A stretch of DNA of 58,276 bases from an uncultured Acetatifactor sp. (GTDB lineage Bacteria > Bacillota > Clostridia > Lachnospirales > Lachnospiraceae): the NCBI GenBank assembly GCA_910587555.1, contig CAJULV010000011.1:1-58276 (forward strand). Reading direction: 5' to 3'. Shown here piece by piece: positions 7,294-16,121 of this stretch. Within the stretch, counting starts at the first letter, position 1, and the number at the start of each line of letters is the position of its first letter. Under the pieces are notes generated by a model. It saw nothing but the letters and a program-made list of their open reading frames with translations. It made no database searches and was not told the origin of the DNA. The position numbers and the translations under genes are program-made.

Positions 7294-7391
7294 ATGGATA
7301 CCTCGCGGAGTTCCAGATTTCACCCCGCTGTTTCTTCCTAATTTCAGATTGCAATAAAACCGGCGCGCAGATAGAATCCGCCCACAGATAC

Positions 7392-7420
7392 ATTATAACA
7401 TACTCTTTTACACTATGCCA
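7392..7420 (-). promoter_or_regulatory. Sigma-A promoter of gdpP-rplI-dnaB
   Basis: Minus strand: TGGCAT (7415-7420), 17-nt spacer, TATAAT (7392-7397), about 100 nt before the gdpP start. The -10 is perfect and the -35 is weak. Confidence 0.65.
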
Positions 7421-7495
7421 CAATTTAATTTGTCTAAAGTGGAAATGTTTTGTAGAAACAAAATTTTTCAGATTACAGAAACGATATTGCACACA

Positions 7496-7526
7496 AGGCC
7501 AACTGCCTTTCCAGACAGCTGGCCTT
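7496..7526 (-). terminator. Hairpin behind rpsR
   Basis: An 11-bp stem with one G-U pair (7496-7506 with 7516-7526, aaggccaactg/cagctggcctt) lies about 50 nt after the rpsR stop. On the minus strand no T run follows; on the plus strand ctcttttgg follows. It is probably the transcript end of the rpsF-ssb-rpsR operon. Confidence 0.45.
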
Positions 7527-7579
7527 CTCTTTTGGTTCGGAAAATTGCCTCAGGCACTTCCTTATGCATTGTTCAGCGT

Positions 7580-7843
7580 TTAATCCTGAACATAGGGCAT
7601 CAATGCAACGTGGCGCGCCCTCTTGATTGCAACCGTAAGGGCTCTCTGATGCTTTGCGCAGTTACCGGTGATACGGCGGGGAAGAATCTTACCCCTCTCG
7701 GAAACGTATCTCTTCAGCTTGTTGGTATCCTTGTAATCAATTACATTATCTTTGCCGCAGAATACGCAAACCTTCCTCTTTCTGCGGACCCCGCCCCTCT
7801 TCCTGATAGGGCCATCGGGTTTCTCTGCTTTATTATAAGCCAT
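7580..7843 (-). CDS. rpsR: 30S ribosomal protein S18
   Basis: Starting at MAYNKAEKP (ATG at 7843 behind ggaggcagcgtt) the protein has 87 aa. It contains RRKRKVCVFCGKDN, IDYKDTNKLKRYVSERGKILPRRITGNCAKHQR and the conserved RARHVALMPY end. The cysteines CxxC plus C suggest a zinc-binding S18 form. It is the last gene of the rpsF-ssb-rpsR operon; S18 contacts S6 in the 30S platform. Confidence 0.97.
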   Translation of the reverse strand: MAYNKAEKPDGPIRKRGGVRRKRKVCVFCGKDNVIDYKDTNKLKRYVSERGKILPRRITGNCAKHQRALTVAIKRARHVALMPYVQD

Positions 7844-7895
7844 AACGCTGCCTCCTGTCATACATAATCAAATTTACTCTCACCTAACCGGAAAC

Positions 7896-8387
7896 TTAAT
7901 TGAACGGCAATTCCTCGTCGATGCCGTCCGGGATATTCATAAAGCCATCCCCGGCACCGGATGCTGCAGGCGCGCTGCCGCCTCCCTGATAACCGCCTCC
8001 AAAGCCGCCACCGTTATTGTTGTAACCTCCGGCATTACCTCCGTACGTATTTCCACCACCGGATGCGTTCTTGCTCTCGGCAAACTCAATCTCATCCACC
8101 ATGACACGGACACTGTATACCATCTGTCCGTCCTTATTGGTGTAATTATCGTTCTGAACTCTGCCGCTTAAGACAATCTTGATTCCCTTGTGCAGATATC
8201 TCTCAACAAATTCGGCCTGTTTGCCAAATGCGGTACAGTTAAAGAAATCCGCGTCCGGCTCTCCGTCACGCTTGAAGCGCCTGTCCACCGCGATGGAAAA
8301 ACGCGCTACCGCGGTCTGGGTTGCTCCCTGTGAATACCGCACCTCCGGATCCCTTGTTAAACGTCCCATAAGAATCACTTTATTCAT
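7896..8387 (-). CDS. ssb: Single-stranded DNA-binding protein
   Basis: The 163-aa protein has an N-terminal OB fold (about 1-105: MNKVILMGRLTRDPEVRYS, FFNCTAFGKQAEFV, VQNDNYTNKDGQMVYSVRV), a Gly/Asn/Tyr-rich flexible linker (about 110-148) and an acidic C-terminal tip (DGIDEELPFN) that docks replication and repair partners. It lies 21 nt after rpsF and upstream of rpsR in the conserved operon. Confidence 0.97.
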   Translation of the reverse strand: MNKVILMGRLTRDPEVRYSQGATQTAVARFSIAVDRRFKRDGEPDADFFNCTAFGKQAEFVERYLHKGIKIVLSGRVQNDNYTNKDGQMVYSVRVMVDEIEFAESKNASGGGNTYGGNAGGYNNNGGGFGGGYQGGGSAPAASGAGDGFMNIPDGIDEELPFN

Positions 8388-8408
8388 ATTACACTTCTCG
8401 CTTTCTAA

Positions 8409-8699
8409 TTACGCCTCATCCTGTCTGACAATCAGATATCTGATGACATTATCCATGATACGGATACGGCTCTCGATTTCGATGGGAGCAGTACTCTCTG
8501 CATCGAATCTGATGAAGTAGTAGAAAGCTTCTTTCATCTTCTGGACTTCATAGGCAAGCCTCTTCTTGCCCCAATCGTCCACCTCTGTGATGACGCCGCC
8601 AAATCTCTCAACAAGAGCTTTGCATCTGTCAACAACAGCCGCTCTCTCTTCATCTTCAATTCTGGCAGACACGACTACGGCCAATTCATACTTGTTCAT
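8409..8699 (-). CDS. rpsF: 30S ribosomal protein S6
   Basis: The start at MNKYELAVVV (ATG at 8699) follows the strong site aaaaggaggtaacaagc; a longer reading frame upstream is not needed. The 96-aa protein has the S6 pattern: DRCKALVERFGGVITEVDDWGKKRLAYEVQKMKEAFYYFIRFDAE and the end RIMDNVIRYLIVR. First gene of the S6-Ssb-S18 operon. Confidence 0.97.
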   Translation of the reverse strand: MNKYELAVVVSARIEDEERAAVVDRCKALVERFGGVITEVDDWGKKRLAYEVQKMKEAFYYFIRFDAESTAPIEIESRIRIMDNVIRYLIVRQDEA

Positions 8700-8770
8700 G
8701 CTTGTTACCTCCTTTTGGTCTCTGGCCCGCATCCCGTGCGAGCAAGGAATTTGATTCATCACGAATACAT

Positions 8771-8799
8771 ATGATAGCATAAATTTCCTGTAATTTCAA
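8771..8799 (-). promoter_or_regulatory. Sigma-A promoter of rpsF-ssb-rpsR
   Basis: Minus strand: TTGAAA (8794-8799), 17-nt spacer, TATCAT (8771-8776). The transcript would start about 65-70 nt before rpsF, leaving room for an S6/S18 leader. Confidence 0.75.
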
Positions 8800-8851
8800 G
8801 TCCTTTTTTGACTGTTTTCCGCCTGTTTTCCGCTTTCAATGGGATTCCGGC

Positions 8852-8883
8852 GCAACAGTTCAGCGCCCTGTCTGAACTGTTGC
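8852..8883. repeat. Dispersed hairpin repeat, copy 1 (perfect 12-bp stem)
   Basis: A perfect inverted repeat, gcaacagttcag / ctgaactgttgc, encloses the 8-nt loop cgccctgt. The same core recurs at 17606, 17714, 18876 and 56069, and in decayed form at 57197. It lies 21 nt after the DUF951 stop and upstream of the rpsF promoter. Confidence 0.85.
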
Positions 8884-8903
8884 ATTCCGGCATCGAGATT
8901 ACA

Positions 8904-9077
8904 TTATAAAATTTCCCTGACGCTCTTCTCCAGGAGCTGGCGCGATATCATGATCTGATGTCCGCATCCTTTGCATTTCAGCCGGAAATCAGCACCGGAA
9001 CGCAGCACCTCCCATTCCCTGCTCCCGCAGGGGTGCTGTTTTTTTAATCTCACTACGTCTCCCACATTGATATCCAT
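8904..9077 (-). CDS. DUF951 family small protein
   Basis: This 57-aa reading frame begins MDINVGDVVRLKKQHPCGS behind ggaggagaagct and continues with EWEVLRSGADFRLKCKGCGHQIMIS. The VGDVVRLKKxHPCG and CxxCGxxIMxxR motifs are those of the DUF951 family, which is usually found near rpsF in Firmicutes. The CKGC pair, with the earlier HPC, could bind zinc; an SH3-like fold is plausible from the VGDVVRLKK start. Biochemical function is unknown. Family recognition is from the motif pattern. Confidence 0.9.
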   Translation of the reverse strand: MDINVGDVVRLKKQHPCGSREWEVLRSGADFRLKCKGCGHQIMISRQLLEKSVREIL

Positions 9078-9236
9078 AGCTTCTCCTCCATAATAATCCG
9101 GCTCGCCCGAACCGGCTTTCTCTCAGGGTTTCGTTTTCCTTTATTTCAGCGGATGCCCACTCGCTGTTGAACCCGGCTTTATACACTAGGACAGACGCAC
9201 TGTGCAGCGTTTTCCCGGTATCGGCCGACACGCCTC
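9078..9236. other. Intergenic region without recognised gene
   Basis: 159 bp between the YdcF-like gene and the DUF951 gene. Short open frames here are not supported by ribosome-binding sites or family resemblance, and no clear promoter or terminator was found. Confidence 0.5.
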
Positions 9237-10085
9237 TCACAGATTTCCCACCCAGAAATCCTTCAGCACGCCCAGGAATTCCCGCAGCAGGTTATTGGGT
9301 CCCATTCCAAAAAGCGAACCTGCGGACTCTCCTTCCACATTGGCATACCCCTGCTTCTTCGCAATACTGATCGCACGAAACATGTGAAAATTGTTGGTTA
9401 CAATCACCACTCTGTCCTGCTGCCTGTCCAGGTAACGGCCGCTGAACACCAGATTTTCGTAAGTATTGGAAGACTGGTCCTCCACCAGAATCCGCTCCTC
9501 ATCAATCCCGATCGTCACCAGATAATCCTTCATCCCGGCAGCCTCGGGCATGACTTCATTGCCTCCCTGGCCTCCGGACACGATGACTTTCGTATCCGGG
9601 TTGCCGGCCAGGTAGTTTGCAGCCTGAATCAGCCGCCTGCGCAGCACTTCGCTGGGTCCCGTCGTCTTCCACTGTGCCCCCAGTACAATCACATAATCCG
9701 CCCCCGGACCGGCCGTGGCATGGTATTGACTCAGAATCAGGCCTTCCACTATGCCGAACAAAAGCAGTCCCATGCAAAAGACGCCGATGCAAATCCCCTT
9801 CATCCATCCCGGTATGGCTTTCATCAGTTTCTCGTTATAAAATGCCGCGCTCAAAATCAGGAAAAATACGCCGATTCCTCCCCAGATCAGGAAAAACAGA
9901 GTGCCGAATCCCGCCACGGCAATACCTGCGCAATAAAAAATGGACCCAACGCCCAAAACGGCGAAAATGCGGGCAGGAACGACATAGCGTTTCAACCTGC
10001 GGCCTCGTTTCTCCAATTGTATCGTTCTTCGGCTCCTCTCCAGGGGAACCAGTTTATCTCCGCGATTCTTTCTACGTATATTCAA
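9237..10085 (-). CDS. YdcF/ElyC family (DUF218) membrane protein
   Basis: The C-terminal half carries the DUF218 domain: YVIVLGAQWKTTGPSEVLRRRL, KVIVSGGQGGNE, EAAGMKDYL, ILVEDQSSNTYENLVFS and VIVTNNFHMFRA. Members such as ElyC and SanA affect envelope integrity and peptidoglycan precursor metabolism. Three hydrophobic segments near the N-terminus place the domain outside the membrane. The longest frame begins at an ATG at 10223, but that N-terminal extension looks unlike a protein start; a TTG at 10085 with agaggtgctgct before it gives 282 aa (NIRRKNRGDKLVPLERSRR) and is preferred. A possible promoter (TTGCGG, 17 nt, TGTAAT) lies just before this start. Start choice is uncertain, family firm. 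Confidence 0.85.
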   Translation of the reverse strand: MNIRRKNRGDKLVPLERSRRTIQLEKRGRRLKRYVVPARIFAVLGVGSIFYCAGIAVAGFGTLFFLIWGGIGVFFLILSAAFYNEKLMKAIPGWMKGICIGVFCMGLLLFGIVEGLILSQYHATAGPGADYVIVLGAQWKTTGPSEVLRRRLIQAANYLAGNPDTKVIVSGGQGGNEVMPEAAGMKDYLVTIGIDEERILVEDQSSNTYENLVFSGRYLDRQQDRVVIVTNNFHMFRAISIAKKQGYANVEGESAGSLFGMGPNNLLREFLGVLKDFWVGNL

Positions 10086-10273
10086 AGCAGCACCTCTGTT
10101 TTTCTGTCCAACATTACATTTTATAATAAGAGTACCCGCAACCCCCGCATAAAATGCAGATAAATAGCCGAGTTTATTATAACATATACATCGGGCCGTA
10201 CTCAATAGGATTACGCTTTTCATTTCTTAAGTTTTCCGAATTCAAGTACGCCTATGCGTTTTGTATTTTCCTG

Positions 10274-10302
10274 TTGACTTTTTCCCTCAAATGGATTATA
10301 TT
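10274..10302 (+). promoter_or_regulatory. Sigma-A promoter upstream of the sirtuin gene
   Basis: TTGACT (10274-10279), 17-nt spacer, TATATT (10297-10302). The transcript would have a leader of about 180 nt before the sirtuin start at 10489. Confidence 0.6.
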
Positions 10303-10488
10303 TGTTTTATCAGCATATCACACGTCAGGCAGTTTCTGCCGGATTTTTTCACACACTGGCAGAGGCTTCATCCTTCGCCCGCTTATTTCGGCTTCGGCGC
10401 CAAAGCCCTTTCCGAACCGTTACAGCGGATTATCTTTGACACACATATCAATAGCGCATATAAAATGCAGGAAAGGTATGGCAAATTT

Positions 10489-11217
10489 ATGGATAAAAAT
10501 AAAGACTTAATTGACGAGTTGAGAAATATTGTCATGAATTACGATAACATTGTATTTTTTGGAGGCGCAGGCGTATCCACGGAAAGCGGAATCCCTGATT
10601 TCAGAAGCGTGGACGGACTGTATCACCAGCAGTATGATTATCCGCCGGAAACCATTCTAAGCCATACCTTTTACCGCCGCAATCCCGGTGAATTCTTCCG
10701 CTTTTACCGCAATAAAATGCTTTTTCTGGATGCGAAGCCCAATGCGGCGCATATTAAGCTTGCAGAGCTGGAAGCCCGGGGAAAGCTTCGCGCAGTCATC
10801 ACCCAGAACATCGACGGACTCCATCAGGCCGCGGGAAGCAGGACAGTGCTGGAGCTGCACGGCTCGGTACTGCGCAATTACTGCGAAAAATGCGGACAGT
10901 TTTATGATGTGCATTATGTCAGGAATGCCGCCGGTGTGCCTGAATGCGAAAAGTGCGGCGGTTCCGTAAAGCCTGACGTGGTCCTCTACGAAGAAGGCCT
11001 TGACCAGAAAACCATCAATGCCGCAGTGCGGTATATACATGATGCACAGGTGCTGATTATCGGGGGTACTTCTCTTGCCGTGTACCCGGCCGCCGGGCTG
11101 ATTGACTATTTTCGCGGCGATAAACTGGTGGTGATTAACAAGGCTCCCACCCCCAGGGACTCCCATGCGGATCTGCTGATTCAGGCTCCCATCGGGGAGG
11201 TCTTCGGACAGATATAG
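10489..11217 (+). CDS. cobB: NAD-dependent protein deacylase (sirtuin, Sir2 family)
   Basis: From MDKNKDLIDEL (ATG at 10489, with ggaaagg upstream) the protein has 242 aa, the usual bacterial length; a longer frame to 10261 adds an unconvincing N-terminus overlapping the promoter. Motifs: GAGVSTESGIPDFRS (27-40), TQNIDGLH (105-112) and LHGS with the catalytic His124. Cys132/135 and Cys153/156 form the zinc site, and GTSLAVYPAAG binds NAD. It removes acyl groups from lysines using NAD. It stands alone on the plus strand between divergent and convergent minus-strand neighbours, so it is probably monocistronic. Confidence 0.95.
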   Translation: MDKNKDLIDELRNIVMNYDNIVFFGGAGVSTESGIPDFRSVDGLYHQQYDYPPETILSHTFYRRNPGEFFRFYRNKMLFLDAKPNAAHIKLAELEARGKLRAVITQNIDGLHQAAGSRTVLELHGSVLRNYCEKCGQFYDVHYVRNAAGVPECEKCGGSVKPDVVLYEEGLDQKTINAAVRYIHDAQVLIIGGTSLAVYPAAGLIDYFRGDKLVVINKAPTPRDSHADLLIQAPIGEVFGQI

Positions 11218-11318
11218 GTTTCCGCGGCCGTTTCCCCCTGCACCGCATGTATATCGGATTTTAAACAGGGCATAGCGTCTCTGCCTGTTCACCTGCAAAA
11301 ACGCCATGCCCATACTTC

Positions 11319-14300
11319 TTACCTCTGATCCTTCCAGTTCACGTTCTTCTCCTTGCTGGACGCCGTCGCCTTTGCAAGCTGCAGCACAATTTCGCTGAAA
11401 TACCGCTCCGGCACTTCCTTCAGGTAGTAGGAATTGCTGTCATTGGCTTCGTCGTACACATAGCTTCCCCGCCTGATGTTGCCTGTCATCACACCGGCAT
11501 TCTCGGAGAGCAATATGCCCCCGGCATTGTAGAATCGGGCTTCGTATACGGTCACTTCCTCATTCTCACCGCCCACGTAGCTGCCGGAGAAGTGAAGCTC
11601 CACGCCCAGGCCAAGCTCCTTGTCCTCCCTGTAATAGCTGTAGAAACCGCCGGCATCCTGAACGGAACCTCTGTACCATCCCAGAGTCTGCAGCTTTCCG
11701 CCCAGGGACAGATCGTTGACGATACAGCCGCCGAAGCGCTCCAGGGCCTTCTGTCCCTCTTCCTCTTTGGTCCTGTAGTAAACCGGCCTGTCAAGCTGTT
11801 CGACAGGCTGTACAATCTCGTAATCCTCCAGCTGCTCTTTCCATGTTTTCAGGGAATCTTCTGTGAGTTCTATGGGATGTACCAGGCCTATCAGCACGCG
11901 GGACTTCCCGGCTGCTTTTCCCTGGCCGTCTGCATCCGAAATTTCTGCCCCATCCCCCCGGGACTGCCCTGCATTTTCGGTGCCTGCTCCGTCCTGGCCT
12001 GCCGCCGTGTTCTGCCCGCTCACCTCCGGCAGTTCAAATTCATCCTCATCCTCTGTATTGAAGGAGCCGTCTTCCATGTAACGGAAGGTAGACAGCAGTT
12101 TCCGGTCCTCATAGACACCCCAGATCAGCCCTGTTGCAAACTGATGCATGATGGGATTCTTTACGAAAAGGCGCTTCCATGCCTCCACGCTCCACTGCCT
12201 CCCGGTGGAGAGTGCCATTTCCAGGCGCATCTTCTGGCTGCTCACGGTAGTCTTCATCTGCTTCTTCATCTGTTTGAACGCATCGTATGCCGCCGCTGCC
12301 TTCGCCTCGTCGTCCCGCTTCCCGGGAGAAGGAAGATTCTTCAGCTTCTTACCGCTCTCGTCGAAAACTTCTATTTCCAGGGCAGTGGTGATGGACACGG
12401 TAAATTTACGCTCGCCATAGTCAAACACCCGCTCCATATTCTCATTGAATCCCAGATCCGGCACTATCCTGTCCGCCAGCTCTTCTGTGGTAATACCAAG
12501 CTGTGCCGCCGCAAACTCCAATGCTTTCCCTGCCGCAGCCTTCACCTGCTTAAATTTAAACTTGCGGGATATGCCGTCCACAATGAGAAGCGCCTGGGGC
12601 TGGGGATTCAGGGCAAGCGCCTGTACCGCTTCCGAGGCGATGGCTCCCCTGGCGGCGTTGGGCCACTCCTGAATCTGGTGGTGAAGCTTCTTCACGATAT
12701 CGGCACCGCCGTGAATTGATGCCGCATAGAGTACCCAGCGTTTCTTGGATTCCGCTCCCGCCTCCATCCATTTGTCGAACAGTTCATTGGCATACACGGC
12801 AAATTCCCTTTCGTCCAACGCCTCCGCAAGCATGGCTCCGCTGGGACTGACGCCGCAGGGACTCATCCCCGCATAACACAGGAAAACCGCCTGCAGATAG
12901 TCTTCGCCCGCTTCCTCTCCGTTCTTTTTATGTACTGTGGAAAAAGGCGTCTCATAAGCCCATGCCAGGCTGCGCTTTTTATTGCCCTTGTGAAGCTCCT
13001 TCACCATGTCTTCGCAGGTGACGGCTTTTCCGCCTCCGGTGCTGCCCTCTCCGCTCACATGCAATGCCGTTTCCAGCAGCGTCCTCACCTTGCCGTTCTT
13101 TTCCTTTTCCAATGCCTCTGCCAGAACGGAATGATATTTCTCCTCATCCCATTTTAACAGTACACGGATGGCAGTCTCCCGTTCCGCAGCCTTTTTGGAG
13201 GAAAGAAGCTTCAGCATGTCCTCCTCCCAGCCTTTCCGCCCATAGAGAACATTCAGCAATTCCTCCTTCACTGCCTTGGAGCTGTCCTGAGCATACCCCA
13301 GAAGCTCCGCTTTATTCTCCTCAGGATGCTCTCCCAGAACCTGAATTCCCAGACATCTCCCGCCGCTGCCCGTCTCCTGGAATGCCGTAAGCGTCTCCTC
13401 CCGCCTTGTCTCCAGGTATTCCAGGAATACAGGTTTTGCCGCTGCCAGGAATTCCTCTTTCGATTTATCCGAATAGAAGGAGTCATAAATATCCGAATAT
13501 CCGTACAGCTGATGCTTCAAATCCAGCCCCTCCGAATCCACGGCCTTGAACAGGCGCTTTACGGTAGCCGCCTTAATTTCACTGCCCTCCCTCAGATGGT
13601 TGAAATTGCTTCCCCGATAGAGCATCCAGAAGGTTTCACAGCGGTTGCTTAGCGCATCATAGCCATAACCCTTCTGATAACTCTGCAGAATGTTCAGCGG
13701 CTTGCCGGCCCACCGGTTGCCGCAGGCTGCCAGTTTATCCTCGCAGGCATAAAGCGTATCCAGCTTTGCCTCCCCGTTCAGGTAATCCCGCACCGTGCTG
13801 ACCAGCTGGCTGTCCACAATCTCCACAAATGCCTGGACCACCTTGGACTGCTGCCTGTAGATCTCCTTTCCCATCCGCTCCTTGTACAGCTGGGGGTCCT
13901 CCGTCATCAGGATACCGTTCATCCGGTTGTATGTATCGAAATCCGCCCCGTTCATGTATTTCAGGTAGGCGTCCCTGTTTCTTCCAAACTGCCCCTTCAA
14001 TATGCCTGTCTTCCCCTTCTGGGCAGCCCATTTTATAAGCACGTTGCAATCCAGATTGAATATCTCGTCAAAGCTCCCGCCCTTTTCGCCGAGAGTTCCC
14101 CGCAGGTCCAGATTGTCCATCATGTCCAGCATATTTTCCCTGCCGGCCGCCAGGCAGATTTTCACCATATTTTTCAGCCTGTAAGACTGGGCATAGTTTA
14201 CAAAGGCAGCGCCGCCCAGAAGGCGAAGCATAAACCGATCCACCGAGCGATTGGAATGCGCCATCTTCAGAATTCTTTCATCTACATTATCACGATTTAT

Positions 14301-15065
14301 TGCGCTTGCAATTTCGTCCATTTCCAACCTGGGCATCTGGTTCCTGTAGAGATTGCCAAGGCTGCTCACCAGGATATCTCCGTACTCCTTCAGAAGGGCG
14401 GCATCTTCCGTGCTGATTTCCGTCACAGGCCCGTTCTCCGCCTCTTCCTTCCCCAGCAGCCTGCCCACACCTGCCAGGATGCCGCCGGATTTGCCTTCCG
14501 TCCCTTGTTCCGCCAGCCTCACATTGCGGTATTTCATCCGGAAATAAGCGATCATCAAAATCAGTTTGCCGTTATCATACTTGTTCTTCTGGTAGCCGAT
14601 GGCCTTTTTTATATTCTCCGGGTCTTCCTTCGCCACCTTTATCAGATTGGTTATCGCCTGGCGGCTGATCTGGTATTCGTTCATCCCGATTTTCGCGGCA
14701 TAGACGGCAGCCTTTTTCTCCGGTTCTTCCAGGGGTACCATGTTCTCGTTAAAGGAATAATAGCTTCGTATGGGCAGTACTTCGTAACAGGTTGACTGTC
14801 CCACGGTAAACAGGATTTTGCCCAGTCTGAGCGCCTCCTCATTCCTTCCCCTGTTCATCAGTTCCTGCACCAGGGCACTCATTTTGCCGGCAATATCATC
14901 GGACACCTCGGACAAATCCCGAAAGGCCAGCTTTTCCACTGCCGATTCGTCCGCCGTCCCGTTCAGGAAATCCTCCATCTGGGTGATTTCCTCCGCCGCG
15001 AACAAATTCATCTGTTCCAGCGTCTCAATGACTTTGGTAATTCTTTGATTTTGTGGGTTGATCAT
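11319..15065 (-). CDS. Giant DUF4132 domain protein
   Basis: The 1248-aa protein is mainly helical with many Lys/Glu-rich stretches. The C-terminal third carries the DUF4132 region: FKQMKKQMKTTVSSQKMRLE, GRQWSVEAWKRLFVKNPIMHQFATGLIWGVYED, LVHPIELTEDSLKTWKEQLEDYEIVQPVEQLDRPVY and a terminal beta-rich part. A low-complexity Ala/Gly/Asp insert lies before the LVHP motif. E. coli YehI is a DUF4132 protein encoded next to a MoxR ATPase and VWA protein; here such an ATPase/VWA pair occurs 34 kb away (49804-52683). Molecular function is unknown. An aaggaggagcagat site supports the start. It has its own promoter and a leader of about 230 nt. Confidence 0.85.
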   Translation of the reverse strand: MINPQNQRITKVIETLEQMNLFAAEEITQMEDFLNGTADESAVEKLAFRDLSEVSDDIAGKMSALVQELMNRGRNEEALRLGKILFTVGQSTCYEVLPIRSYYSFNENMVPLEEPEKKAAVYAAKIGMNEYQISRQAITNLIKVAKEDPENIKKAIGYQKNKYDNGKLILMIAYFRMKYRNVRLAEQGTEGKSGGILAGVGRLLGKEEAENGPVTEISTEDAALLKEYGDILVSSLGNLYRNQMPRLEMDEIASAINRDNVDERILKMAHSNRSVDRFMLRLLGGAAFVNYAQSYRLKNMVKICLAAGRENMLDMMDNLDLRGTLGEKGGSFDEIFNLDCNVLIKWAAQKGKTGILKGQFGRNRDAYLKYMNGADFDTYNRMNGILMTEDPQLYKERMGKEIYRQQSKVVQAFVEIVDSQLVSTVRDYLNGEAKLDTLYACEDKLAACGNRWAGKPLNILQSYQKGYGYDALSNRCETFWMLYRGSNFNHLREGSEIKAATVKRLFKAVDSEGLDLKHQLYGYSDIYDSFYSDKSKEEFLAAAKPVFLEYLETRREETLTAFQETGSGGRCLGIQVLGEHPEENKAELLGYAQDSSKAVKEELLNVLYGRKGWEEDMLKLLSSKKAAERETAIRVLLKWDEEKYHSVLAEALEKEKNGKVRTLLETALHVSGEGSTGGGKAVTCEDMVKELHKGNKKRSLAWAYETPFSTVHKKNGEEAGEDYLQAVFLCYAGMSPCGVSPSGAMLAEALDEREFAVYANELFDKWMEAGAESKKRWVLYAASIHGGADIVKKLHHQIQEWPNAARGAIASEAVQALALNPQPQALLIVDGISRKFKFKQVKAAAGKALEFAAAQLGITTEELADRIVPDLGFNENMERVFDYGERKFTVSITTALEIEVFDESGKKLKNLPSPGKRDDEAKAAAAYDAFKQMKKQMKTTVSSQKMRLEMALSTGRQWSVEAWKRLFVKNPIMHQFATGLIWGVYEDRKLLSTFRYMEDGSFNTEDEDEFELPEVSGQNTAAGQDGAGTENAGQSRGDGAEISDADGQGKAAGKSRVLIGLVHPIELTEDSLKTWKEQLEDYEIVQPVEQLDRPVYYRTKEEEGQKALERFGGCIVNDLSLGGKLQTLGWYRGSVQDAGGFYSYYREDKELGLGVELHFSGSYVGGENEEVTVYEARFYNAGGILLSENAGVMTGNIRRGSYVYDEANDSNSYYLKEVPERYFSEIVLQLAKATASSKEKNVNWKDQR

Positions 15066-15299
15066 ATCTGCTCCTCCTTGCTGAATGACTTTGCGGTTCT
15101 TCCAAATACCGCCGCACTGCTGCCATCAGACCACGATGCCCGGCGGCATCCCGACTTTTCATGTCATCGCAGAAAGACCTGTCCCTGCTGTTGTCGCATC
15201 ACTGGTTTTAAGCAGGGGGTTCCGGATAATAGAGTGTCAGAAGTTAAGTCCCGCGCAGCCCGCCGCGGCCTGAATATCCTGCTTATGGAATCTGGATTC
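15066..15299. other. 5' leader region of the DUF4132 gene
   Basis: About 230 nt between the promoter at 15300-15328 and the gene start. A small hairpin (gatgcc/ggcatc) is possible on the minus strand. No ORF or known riboswitch motif was recognised. Confidence 0.4.
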
Positions 15300-15328
15300 A
15301 TTATAGCACACCTCTTTCACCGTATCAA
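15300..15328 (-). promoter_or_regulatory. Sigma-A promoter of the DUF4132 gene
   Basis: Minus strand: TTGATA (15323-15328), 17-nt spacer, TATAAT (15300-15305). Confidence 0.75.
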
Positions 15329-15454
15329 GCCTTTCTTCCCCGCTGGTCCCATGTGCAGCCCCTGACATGCCGCTTTGCAGTACAGGCAGACAGTGCTTCC
15401 ATGGGGAGGTTTCCGCGGCATCCGGTCGGCAGTCAAAAAGCCGCTTTGCAGAGA

Positions 15455-15483
15455 TTGACCATTCCGGCAACCTCTGATATAAT
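15455..15483 (+). promoter_or_regulatory. Sigma-A promoter of the DUF5721-type gene
   Basis: TTGACC (15455-15460), 17-nt spacer, TATAAT (15478-15483), giving a leader of about 120 nt that can form a short stem (gcacaat ... attgtgc). Confidence 0.75.
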
Positions 15484-15609
15484 TTGGGTATCCAGAAACG
15501 CCTGACACCGAAATCAAATCCTGCGTAATATGGCACAATTCAGGTCCCGTTTTGTCCGGATTGTGCGTCGTACGATAAAAGCTTATAGCGCGTATAGAAG
15601 GGAAATGTT

Positions 15610-16110
15610 ATGATCGCATTACAGATTACTTCCATGAAACAATTTATGAACCACCTGCTGGTGGCAGACACCTTTGAACCCTTCCTGTTGGAGGAAGCCG
15701 TTATCAGCACTGCCAGCAACTTTACCATCGACGGACATGTCAATCGGGAATTTTACGAAAATGACGAGAACTCGCCGTCCCTGCCCGACAACGAATTCCG
15801 CCCCTGGAGCGAGCTGAAGGGGCTGTGCTTTGACCTCATCAAAGGAAAGCGTACCCCCCTCTTCTTCCGCTTCGTTCTGCATCTGATCCCTCAGAAAGCC
15901 GCCGCATTGCTGGAAAAGGAAAACTGCGGCGTATCCCCTTCCGATGTCAAGGCACTTGTAGTCAATATCCGCTATGACGGCTCCAAGGCCATGCTCACCA
16001 CCGGGACGGCTTATCACACCTTTCTCCTGTCCAGGGAACCGGATGCCATCTGGGACAGGGCTTTTCGAAAATATCTGGACGGAAAGGGCATCTCTTACGA
16101 AGAGCTTTAA
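15610..16110 (+). CDS. Conserved clostridial protein, probably DUF5721 family
   Basis: The 166-aa protein starts MIALQITSMKQFMNHLLVADTFEPFLLEEAVISTASNF behind agaagggaaatgtt. It is a compact single domain without signal peptide or membrane helix; the motif LKGLCFDLIKGKRTPLFFRFVLHL sits in the middle and the C-terminal part is beta-rich (VKALVVNIRYDGSKAMLTTGTAYHTF). Its pattern fits the DUF5721 family of Clostridia as I remember it. No enzymatic motif is seen. It converges on spoVAE with an 11-nt gap. Confidence 0.7.
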   Translation: MIALQITSMKQFMNHLLVADTFEPFLLEEAVISTASNFTIDGHVNREFYENDENSPSLPDNEFRPWSELKGLCFDLIKGKRTPLFFRFVLHLIPQKAAALLEKENCGVSPSDVKALVVNIRYDGSKAMLTTGTAYHTFLLSREPDAIWDRAFRKYLDGKGISYEEL

Positions 16111-16121
16111 ACATACCATTG

